NCBI GenBank assembly: GCA_022414725.1
Contig: CM039462.1
Coordinates: forward strand, 6,070,021 to 6,134,020
Direction of reading: 5' to 3'
Source: Microglena sp. YARC
Lineage: Eukaryota; Chlorophyta; Chlorophyceae; Chlamydomonadales; Chlamydomonadaceae
Length of the DNA stretch: 64,000 nt
Of the stretch, positions 56,821 to 64,000 are shown in pieces. The position numbers were made by a program, and so were the translations under genes. Each line of letters opens with the position of its first letter. Within the stretch, counting starts at the first letter, position 1. The notes under the pieces are model-generated. The model was not told where the DNA came from, searched no databases, and saw only the letters and a program-made list of their open reading frames with translations.

Positions 56821-57324
56821 CTTGTGATGGGTTTATAGCCATTCAACAGATGATTTGGATTTGGGTTTTCAAAACACTTCGTAGTTTGTGGTTTGTACCT
56901 CAAACTTGAGAATTTGGCCTAAGAATTCTGACATTTTGGCATGAGACTCGAAAACTCTAAGAATGTCGAAGAATTCTGATAATGGTGAAAACAAATCTGA
57001 AGAAGTGGAGGTACGAACTACTAATTGCGAGACCCAGATCCAAATCATCCGCTGAATTGCTATAAACCCACCACAACCCCCCTCACAACCCCCTCACAAC
57101 CCCCACAACCCCCTCACAACCCCACTGATTCGCTGATTTGCTGTCAACCGCTATGGTAGTTATGACCAGGTAATGCAGCAGCCTTTTTCCTTACCGCCGT
57201 AAGATGGGGCTCCCTTAATACCACGCCCTACCAGGCGTTATCATTACTAGTACCAGGGGGGGTCTAACTGGAACAATATCAGGCTAAAGTTAATATAGTA
57301 TCAGGAGGGACTAAGTAAAACTTG

Positions 57325-57405
57325 AACTTCGACTTGGTTACATGGCTGCAGCCTTTAAGACTGCTCGCCGTCTTCAGCAGTAACATAATCAGTTTTATTT
57401 TATTT
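57325..57405 (-). mobile_element. SINE-like repeat (copy 3)
   Basis: Reverse-strand TTACTGCTGAAGACGGCGAG then CTGCAGCCATGTAACCAAGT. On + it ends in TTTTATTTTATTTTATTA, a short-repeat tail whose orientation I cannot settle (either the 3' end or target). Confidence 0.5.
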
Positions 57406-57429
57406 TATTAAGACTAACTGGAACAAACG

Positions 57430-57660
57430 CTAGGTGTAGTGTTTCCCAGGTATGCAATCTGAGAGGAGGAGAACAAGCAATATCGCTGATATATCTATAC
57501 AATATCGTACTTGACAACCCTATTAATACAGTACCAGGATGGGCTAACTAGAGCAAACACTAGATGCACTGTTTCCCAGGTATATGATCCGAAAGGCGGG
57601 CAACAAGCGATTCTGCCAAAAGCACAATTTCCCCTTTTAGGATTGTGAATACAAACTAAT
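57430..57660 (+). pseudogene. Two decayed copies of QueH exon 2 start
   Basis: At 57436-57478 and 57566-57655 the acceptor GTTTCCCAG and the following codons repeat exon 2. The first has an immediate stop after three codons. The second reads [19 protein letters not shown] then a stop, against [19 protein letters not shown] in the intact exon. Both keep the acceptor dinucleotide. They are tandem exon duplicates that have lost coding ability. Confidence 0.8.
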
Positions 57661-57707
57661 CAAAAAGAAAAATAAACTCTCATACAAAATAATTGACTAT
57701 TTCCCAG

Positions 57708-57873
57708 GTATGTTATCCGAAAAGAGGAGAACAAGCGCTTCTGCCAAAAGCATGATGTCCCCTTTGTGGATTGTGACTATGACTCTGACTCATGGTTTGA
57801 GCGCACCAAAGGGCAGGAATTTGAGCCTGAGAGGGGCTCACGATGCACTGCTTGCTTTGATTTGCGAATGGAG
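57708..57873 (+). CDS. QueH-like epoxyqueuosine reductase, exon 2
   Basis: Acceptor ATTTCCCAG (AG 57706-57707) and donor ATGGAG/GTGGGT (GT at 57874) bound 166 nt. After one leading base the frame gives 55 residues: [19 protein letters not shown], then [15 protein letters not shown] and [12 protein letters not shown]. This is the central QueH block: the EE(N/Q)KRF helix, the (D/G)DYD..WF segment and the CTxCF motif whose cysteines take part in metal or cluster binding. It follows directly from exon 1 in the family order. The frame is free of stops and the splice sites are good. Tandem copies of its 5' half lie upstream and of its 3' half downstream. Confidence 0.85.
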
Positions 57874-57994
57874 GTGGGTCCACTTGTGTTTGCATGCAGA
57901 TGGATCATGATGATGGAGGGTGGGTCCAATGACATGCAGATGGAAAGTGGCTCAATTGTTTTTTACATGGAGAAGTTTTGTCTCAAACCAACAC

Positions 57995-58070
57995 CACCAG
58001 TTTCAGTCTGAATCAGGCTCTTGATACACTGCTTGCTATGATATGCGCATGGAGGTGGGTTCACTTATGT
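57995..58070 (+). pseudogene. Decayed copy of QueH exon 2 end
   Basis: CACTGCTTGCTATGATATGC then GCATGGAGGTGGGTTCACTT repeats the end of exon 2 and its donor (TACYDMRME in one frame). Further copies lie at 59326-59371, 59480-59540 and 59662-59722, each followed by the same intron start (TTTGCATGCAGATGGA). Confidence 0.85.
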
Positions 58071-58194
58071 TTGCATGCAGGGGGAACATGCTGATGAGGG
58101 GTGGGTCCAATGTTTTTGCAAGGGGGATTTTTGTCTCAAACCAACCCCAGCAGTTTGAGTCCTAGAGGGGCTCATGATACGGCTTAATTTGACT

Positions 58195-59275
58195 CGGGTA
58201 AACTTACCAGGTCCAGGCACGGGGAGGATTGACAGATTGAAGAGGAAAAGATTACAGATTAACAGATTGAGAGGGAACTTACCAGGTCACGCAGGGGAGG
58301 ATTGACAGATTGAGAGGAAAAGATTTACAGATTGACAGATTGAGAGGGAAACTTACCAGGTCCAGGCACGGGGAGGATTGACAGATCGAGAGGAAAAGAT
58401 TGACAGATTGACAGATTGAGAGGGAAACTTACCAGGTCCAGGCACGGGGAGGATTGACAGATTGAGAGGAAAAGATTGACAGATTGACAGATTGAGAGGG
58501 AAACTTACCAGGTCCAGGCACGGGGAGGATTGACAGATTGAGAGGAAAAGATTGACAGATTGACAGATTGAGAGGGAAACTTACCAGGTCCAGGCACGGG
58601 GAGGATTGACAGATTGAGAGGAAAAGATTGACAGATTGACAGATTGAGAGGGAAACTTACCAGGTCCAGGCACGGGGAGGATTGAGAGATTGAGAGGGAA
58701 ATTTTCCAGGTCCAACAACGGGGAGGATTGACAGATTGAGAGGAATAGATTGACAGATTGAGAGGGAAACTTACCAGGTCCACGCACGGGGAGGATTGAC
58801 AGATTGAGAGGAAAAGATTGACAGATTGACAGATTGAGAGGGAAACTCACCAGGTCCAGGCACGGGGAGGATTGACATATTGAGAGGAATAGATTGACAG
58901 ATTGACAGATTGATTGGGAAACTCACCAGGTCCAGGCACGGGGAGGATTGACAGATTGAGAGGAATAGATTGACAGATTGACAGATTGATAGGGAAACTT
59001 ACCAGGTCCAGGCACGGGGAGGATTGACAGATTGAGAGGAATAGATTGACAGATTGACAGATTGATAGGGAAACTCACCAGGTCCAGGCACGGGGAGGAT
59101 TGACAGATTGAGAGGAATAGATTGACAGATTGACAGATTGATAGGGAAACTCACCAGGTCCAGGCACGAGGAGGATTGACAGATTGAGAGGAATAGATTG
59201 ACAGATTGACAGATTGAGAGGGAAACTCACCAGGTCCAGGCACGGGGAGGATTGACAGATTGAGAGCCCTTTCTT
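58195..59275 (-). repeat. About 76-bp minisatellite with GTAAGT on minus strand
   Basis: Around 14 units. On + each reads ACTTACCAGGTCCAGGCACG, GGGAGGATTGACAGATTGAG and GAAAAGATTGACAGATTGAC. On the minus strand each contains CCTGGACCTG/GTAAGT, a perfect donor-like site (some units have GTGAGT). The array sits between two copies of the QueH exon 2 end, so it invaded or expanded within that duplication. Confidence 0.93.
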
Positions 59276-59319
59276 GATTCTGTGGGTGGTGGTGTATGGC
59301 CGTTCTTACTTGGTGGGTC

Positions 59320-59725
59320 GCCTTTTCAGGTTGATGCACTGCTTGCTTTGATATGTGAATGGAGGTGGGTTCACTTTTGTTTGCATGCAGATGGAGGGTG
59401 GGTTGCTGACATGCAGGTAGAAAGTGGGTCAATCCTTTTTTACAAGGAAGAGTTTTGTCTCAAACCAATACCAACAGTTTGAGTCGGAGTGGGGCTCACA
59501 ATAAACTGCTTGCTTTGATATGCGAATGGAGGTGGGTTCACTTTTGTTTGCATGCAGATGGAACATGCAGATGGAGGGTGGGTCCAATGACATGCAGATG
59601 GAACTTGGGTAAATAGTTTTTGACAAGGAGGATTTTTGTCTCAAACCAACACCACCAGTTTCAGTCAGAGAGGGGCTCACAATACACTGCTTGCTTTGAT
59701 ATGCGAATGGAGGTGGGTTCACTTA
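59320..59725 (+). pseudogene. Three more decayed QueH exon 2 end copies
   Basis: Units of about 160-190 bp: exon end (GCTTGCTTTGATATGCGAAT, GGAGGTGGGTTCAC), then intron start (TTTGCATGCAGATGGAACAT), then ACAAGGAGGATTTTTGTCTC and AAACCAACACCACCAGTTTC. Donor GTGGGT is preserved in all copies. Some retain the TACFDMRME frame. Confidence 0.85.
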
Positions 59726-59759
59726 TGTTTGCATGCAGATGGAACATGATGATGGAGCA

Positions 59760-60475
59760 GTTTATGGTGTGGTGTGTGGTGTGGTGTGGGTGTGGTGTGG
59801 GTGTGTGTGTGTGTGTGTGGGTGTGGGTGTTGTGGGTGTGGGTGTGTTGTGGTTGGTGTGTGGTGTGTTGTGGGTGTTGGTATGTGTGTTTTGGGTGTGG
59901 TGTGTTGTGGGTGTGGAGTGGTGTGGTGTGTGTGTGTGTGTGTGATGATCAGCAGTGGCGAGCGTGATCAAGGCCACAACAGGTGGGTGTGGTAGGTGTG
60001 TGGGTGTGTGGGGTTGTGTGTATGTGTGTGTTTGTGTGGTGTGGTGTGGTGTGTGTGCGTGTTTGATGATCAGCAGTGGCGAGCGTGTATAAGGCCACAA
60101 CATGTGGGTGTTGGTATTGTGGTGTTGTGGGTGTGTGGGTGTGATTGTGGTGTGAGATGGGGTGGAGTAATGTGTGTTGGTGTTGGTGTGGTGTGGTGTG
60201 GTATGTGTGGGTGTATGTATAATGATCAGCAGTGGGGAGCTTACGCAAGGCCACAGCAGGTGTGTGTGTATTGTGTTGTGGGTATGGTGTATGTGTTGCT
60301 ATTGTGGTGTGTCGTGGTGTGTGTATATGTGTGTGTGTGAATGTGTGTGTGTGATGATCAGCTGTGGCGAGCTTGTGCAAGGCTGGTAGGTGTAGGTATT
60401 GTGGTGGTGTGTGTGTGTGGTGTGGTGTGTGTATGTGTGGTGTGGTGTGTGTGTTTGTGTGATGATCAGCAGTGC
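59760..60475 (+). repeat. GT-rich array with GATGATCAGCAGTGGCGAGC
   Basis: Four units of 100-150 bp: a variable GTGTGGTGTG tract followed by GATGATCAGCAGTGGCGAGC then AAGGCCACAACAGGTG. Frames here are artefacts. Confidence 0.9.
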
Positions 60476-60579
60476 ATACAATGTTTTTTTTTCAATGAGG
60501 ATTTTTGCCTCCAAAGGGTGGGTCAATGGGCGGGTCTCCATCTGCTAGCCCTAGACAACCCTGCTGGTAGCTCTGCATA

Positions 60580-60711
60580 CAATGTTTTGGGCGGAGCCCC
60601 CTCTTCAAGAGGGCGGGAGCCCCCAGGGTTACCCATTTGCCCGTCCGACCGACCGACCGACCGTCTGACCTAGACGAAGCCTGACACATCAGCCAACAGT
60701 CTCGTAACTAA
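60580..60711 (-). repeat. Dispersed repeat, left part of interrupted copy
   Basis: Reverse complement of the 44.6-44.78 kb repeat (GGCGGAGCCCCCTCTTCAAG, GGGAGCCCCCAGGGTTACCC, then GAAGCCTGACACATCAGCC). It is cut at GTAACTAA by the MITE that follows; the remainder is at 61513-61600. Confidence 0.8.
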
Positions 60712-61512
60712 GGGCGTGTTTCCAGTGGACCAAATAGTTCAACTGTGGGCGCCAGCGTGGCACGAGTGTTTCCAGTGGGCACAGTTCAACTTCAAACAGT
60801 TCAACTTTTCGCCGATGTGGCACGCCAGGTGGGGCAGCCACGTCAGGGTTTGTCCGTCGCCCTCCCCGCTCAACAGTTCAACTGTTGAGCAATCCCTCCC
60901 CCCCCCCCTCCCCCCCCCCCCCCCGCTGTTCGGGATTGCTCAACAGTTCAACTATTTTGGGGAGAGGGCGGTGACAATTTCGAGGGACGGCGTTGGACAA
61001 AAGTCACAAAAAGTGATACAGCAGCGAGCATCTTCGCAGATTCTCCCCGAGATCTATCAACACGCCCGAGTGCGAGTAATTGGGAGCCCAATTTCAAGTT
61101 GGATGGCGATACAATGAAAGAAAGGCGGGAATTAACCAGTTCGAATGATGATAGCGAGAAGCACCAGATTCGACCGAAATCTCAATCTGACCACCGATCC
61201 TTTCGACCGGGGACGGAGCAGAAGCAGAAGCGGCAGCGTGCAAGGAGAGCAAGAGAACATATGGAAGTGAAGAGCGCAGCGAAATAATACGCTGGCGGTG
61301 GTCAGCGGTGGATGCGGTGATTTGAGGAAACTTCGAGCAAGCTGCATGCATTTGCATCGAGGGGGGCAAGGGACAGAGTGCGCTCGAGGGGGCAGCTGTG
61401 ATGAGATGGCATTCTCGAGGTTTTTAGGGCCAGCTCAGCACTCGAATTGAACTGTAGGGTTGAGTGGTCCTACTATACACAGTTGAACTGTTGGTCCACT
61501 GGAAACACGCCC
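60712..61512. mobile_element. PIF/Harbinger-type MITE, 801 bp, TAA TSD
   Basis: The left end GGGCGTGTTTCCAGTGGACC is the reverse complement of the right end, with similarity continuing into AGTTCAACTGTG. TAA flanks both sides (60709-60711, 61513-61515), the expected TWA target duplication. It interrupts a dispersed repeat whose intact form (44.57-44.78 kb) has a single TAA at the same place, giving direct empty-site evidence. It contains a C-rich tract at 60899-60924 and a small RNA-polymerase-neutral interior with no transposase. Confidence 0.88.
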
Positions 61513-61600
61513 TAACACGCTTCCGTTGCCACCTGTCCCTTTGTCGCGAACACTCTCCGCCAATTTTTAGCATTGCTTGCAACGCTGCATAGAACTTGTT
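61513..61600 (-). repeat. Dispersed repeat, right part of interrupted copy
   Basis: CGCTTCCGTTGCCACCTGTC through CTCTCCGCCAATTTTTAGC and GCTTGCAACGCTGCATAG, reverse complement of 44570-44655. Confidence 0.8.
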
Positions 61601-61659
61601 TTCTTCAAAGGAGGGATTTTTTGTCTCCAAGGGGGGTCATAAAGGGGGGGTCTCCATGT

Positions 61660-62455
61660 GCTAGCTAGACTTAATGGATTGAAGTGATCGGCCAGTACTC
61701 ATTGAACGAGGAGTAGGTACCGTACCTGTGAAGGCACACGAAGTGGCAGAACCCCAACGTAAGCTGGATAGCACTCGGGCACTACCTAACGGACTGCACA
61801 CATAGCAGTCCCTAATTGGTAGAAGCACACAGCAGCACACTGTAAGGCCGGAGCCGGGCGATAGCGCTTCGGCAGCTACTAAGTGGACTTGGCACACATT
61901 AGTAGAACCGTACGTTGCGGAAAGACGCGACCACAACAAGGAACATCACAAAAAAACTGTAACTGCATCCAAAAACTGATCAGTTCCCACAGATACCCAA
62001 TACAAACAAACCCAAGCTATCCACAACAACTTACGAGTATAACAACAAGCAAACGATCTACGGACCAATTACCGTTTTAAGCTATCGTACAGCATACCCG
62101 AAATGTAAAGGTATCCCAACAAATGTATCAGCTATCAAAACTATCTCCAAAACGAAGTATACTGTCCACAATACTGCATCCAAAAACCATATCCCACAAC
62201 AAACTGTATCAGCTAATTCTCACAACGTACCCACTGCTATCCACGCAATATGTCGGTCCCAATAAACTGATCAAGCTATCCCACAATATCCACGGCTTAC
62301 GACTCCGAACTTAGTATCAGCTGTCCACAATAAAATGCATCACACAATAAACTGTATCAGCTGATGTCCACAATATATATGCATCACAAATAAACTTATC
62401 AGCCATCCGACAACTAATCGAAGGCATCACAACAAACTAGTTATCAGGTGAGCGT
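61660..62455 (+). repeat. Noisy tandem repeat, TATCAGCTATCCACAAT
   Basis: From about 61950, blurred 35-40 bp units (AAACTGTATCAGCTATCCAC, AATATGCATCACAACAA). Scattered indels resemble unpolished sequence. 61660-61950 shows no gene. Confidence 0.65.
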
Positions 62456-62640
62456 GACAGCATAATGCAACGAACATGGATCAGATCTTCATCCCAACAA
62501 TGGGAAGTCGTTGGAAGGACTGGAAGCAGGTGAAGCCTCGGATACCGGCAGCTGTCATGTAACAGGGCTTGAGTTTGGGGAGCTGACTCGACGGATGAGA
62601 TGATCGTTGAAGTCCGAAATCATGCAGAGGAGCGCTTTTA
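62456..62640 (+). pseudogene. Blurred QueH-like penultimate exon segment(s)
   Basis: One frame (about 62476-62535) reads IFIPTMGSRWKDWKQ immediately before a GTGAAG donor-like site, resembling the 'FTTxLGxSRWKDxxQV' segment of QueH; just upstream, another frame gives EHGSD, as in 'EHGFDxF'. After an acceptor-like GTAACAG (62563) pieces of LTRRMR and, in a shifted frame, MQRSAF are seen, as expected shortly before the CGC motif. Frameshifts break both parts. A weaker second copy of the latter is at 62851-62905. Either these are decayed duplicates and the true exons are hidden, or sequencing indels have broken real exons. Confidence 0.45.
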
Positions 62641-63074
62641 CAGCGTGTGTGGGTGGGGTAGATGGTGGGGGGGGGGTGGGATGGGGGTTGTGTGGGTGGT
62701 GGGTGGGGTGGGATGGTGAGTGGTGGGTGGGGTAGTAGGTGGTTGTGTGGTGTGTGGTGGGGGATGGGGGAGGTGGTGTTGGTTGGGGGAAGGGTGTGGT
62801 GGGTGGCGGGGGGGGGGGGGGGGAGATCTTACCACACCAACATGGGCATTTCAAAGACGGATGAGATGACGCGTGAAGTAGAATCATGCAGAAGAGTGTC
62901 TATATAGCTGCGTGGGGGCGGGTGAATGGTGGGTGGGATGTATGTGCGGGGGTGGGATGGGGGGGTAGGATGAATTGTGGGGGTGAGGAGCAGACGGTCG
63001 CCGACAGCACCGGAACACCACACCATCGCCCAGTAACAACAACAACAACAATAAAATAGGCGCCATTGTTGCAG
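62640..63074 (+). other. G/T-rich repeats and intron before terminal exon
   Basis: GGTGGGTGGGG-type low-complexity DNA at 62645-62825 and 62915-62990, with the second RRMDEM-like exon fragment between them (62851-62905). An (ACA)n stretch (63035-63050) leads to the acceptor GCCATTGTTGCAG. Confidence 0.6.
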
Positions 63075-63343
63075 AGTACTGTGGCTGCTCATACAGCCTG
63101 CGTGACTCCAACATCTGGCGGAAGACTCAGGGAATACCCCCCTGCAAGATCGGGGGTGAGGAGGCAGGCCTGGGCACCAGATACTTTGAATATCCTGTGG
63201 CTGATGCAGAGGAGGAGAGCCAGGAGGTGGTGGATACCTTCTTCAGCGATGCTGAGCGCCACTTTGATGATGAGCGGCTGACGCGCTTGTATGAAGGACG
63301 CAAGAAGGTGGCGGGGGCAGACATAGGGAAGAACAATTGGTAG
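63075..63343 (+). CDS. QueH-like epoxyqueuosine reductase, terminal exon
   Basis: After acceptor CATTGTTGCAG (AG 63073-63074), two bases finish a codon from the previous exon. The frame then gives YCGCSYSLRDSNIWRKTQG and about 70 further residues to TAG at 63341-63343. The CGC motif followed by xYSLRDxNxWR is the C-terminal hallmark of QueH. The additional tail (EEESQEVVDTFFSDAERHFD, ending KKVAGADIGKNNW) is open and acidic, longer than in bacterial members. There is no internal start, so this exon has no independent ORF. With exons 1 and 2 it completes the cysteine set of the family (CC..C, CxxC, CxC), so the locus is or recently was a functional gene. Confidence 0.85.
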
Positions 63344-63660
63344 GCCAATTTGGAGGCGGAGAGCCAGGATGGATGATTGGTGGTGGACTGCCTAACCTTC
63401 TGTCAGCAATGCTGTAGCGCACTTTGAATGATATGCGGCTGACGCCGGCTTGTATGAAGGAGGCAAGAGCGGAGGCAGGGAAAAGACATTAGGGGAAGAA
63501 CAATTGGTGGAGGCCAGAGGAGGCGAGATCGCAGGACGGTGGTGGATGCTTCTCTGCTCTGGTGCTAGACCACTTTGATGATATGCGCCTGACGCGCTTA
63601 TATGAAGGGGCATAGAAGGTGACAGGGGCAGAAATAGGAAGAACAATTGGTAGGCCAATG
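63344..63660 (+). pseudogene. Two degenerate copies of QueH terminal exon end
   Basis: GAGGCGGAGAGCCAGGATGG..., CACTTTGAATGATATGCGGC and GGGGAAGAACAATTGGTGG form copy one; GAGGCGAGATCGCAGGACGG..., CACTTTGATGATATGCGCCT and GGAAGAACAATTGGTAGGCC form copy two. Each repeats the last ~50 codons and the stop region with several indels, so neither is translatable. Confidence 0.82.
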
Positions 63661-64000
63661 CAGCGCAGTGCAAGGGATCGAGCGGCGACGAAGTCCTGTC
63701 GCGATAATTCTCTGTAGTGAGGAGACTTGGAAGATGTGCTCGGGAAGATGTGCTACTGAACGAATTACAGTATATCAATGGTCACGAGTCATGCATGAGC
63801 AGTGCATGATTATAACTAAGCAGTGGCAGTACAGTTTTGACTTCACGACGTCTGCACGGCCGCCGGCTGTCACAGGGACACACGGTACAGTGCAGGCCCA
63901 GTCAGGGACAGCGCTACTGCTTCTAAGATGGAGCAACGCTCAGTAGCGTTCCAAGCCGTCTACAAAAGCCAGTATAGTTATGCAGACAGTGGGCTGCGAG
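63661..64000. other. Window end, no gene recognised
   Basis: Downstream flank of the QueH exon copies. No poly-A signal, motif or repeat that I can support. Confidence 0.5.

Larger units (their letters stand above)
55358..57707 (+). other. Intron region between QueH exons 1 and 2
   Basis: Contains (TA)n at 55413-55447, tandem TIR-family ends at 55850-55985, a 42-bp array at 56480-56820, a SINE-like copy at 57325-57405, and two decayed copies of the exon 2 start. No other coding segment was recognised. Confidence 0.55.

Noticed and set aside
59733..60541. Val/Cys/Gly-rich and His/Thr-rich ORFs
   Set aside because: Products of the GT-rich array; every frame on both strands is affected.

Overview
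This is nuclear DNA from a repeat-rich eukaryote. The supporting evidence is spliced genes with phase-consistent GT-AG introns, an EEF2KMT (FAM86) homologue, a proteasome Rpn10-like C-terminus, a LINE, hAT and PIF/Harbinger remnants, many minisatellites and a long satellite array. A green alga or other protist is my guess; the sequence does not settle the lineage. A 1,000-N gap lies at 11162-12161. Bases 1-11161, about 61660-62640 and about 63344-63660 look like unpolished long-read sequence: small random insertions recur when repeat copies are compared.

Left third (1-24.1 kb). A roughly 730-bp direct repeat occurs at 1-800 (noisy) and 23388-24115 (clean). Between the copies lie a two-monomer satellite (about 117 and 119 bp, alternating), the gap, and an AT-rich block. 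The right part of that block (about 18.2-23.15 kb) is a decayed Polinton/adintovirus-like virus relic. It holds two jelly-roll capsid-like fragments, a basic coiled-coil protein, an FtsK/HerA-type packaging ATPase, a penton-like minor capsid protein and a small pVI-like protein, all on + and all but the smallest frame-broken.

Middle (24.1-38.6 kb). This part holds a hAT transposase C-terminal fragment, two small TIR elements, a foldback element, a coding block with one in-frame stop, palindromic DNA with a tRNA-like core, and a 5'-truncated LINE with one homopolymer frameshift. Minisatellites follow, then a tandem array that is visibly a degenerate amplification of the last exon of the neighbouring gene.

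Right part (38.6-64 kb). A minus-strand gene can be read as four exons (48.7 to 38.66 kb) whose splice phases agree. Its C-terminus resembles the PGVDP region of Rpn10/PSMD4. EEF2KMT (52.2-53.8 kb, minus) is an intact single-exon gene. Downstream on + is a split gene of the QueH/DUF208 epoxyqueuosine reductase family, with clear exons at 54.9, 57.7 and 63.1 kb and blurred candidate exons near 62.5 kb. Around each of the exon 2, putative penultimate and terminal exon positions lie degenerate tandem copies of the exon itself. The recurring theme of the window is local amplification of exon-plus-splice-site fragments into intronic or downstream tandem arrays, in two unrelated genes.
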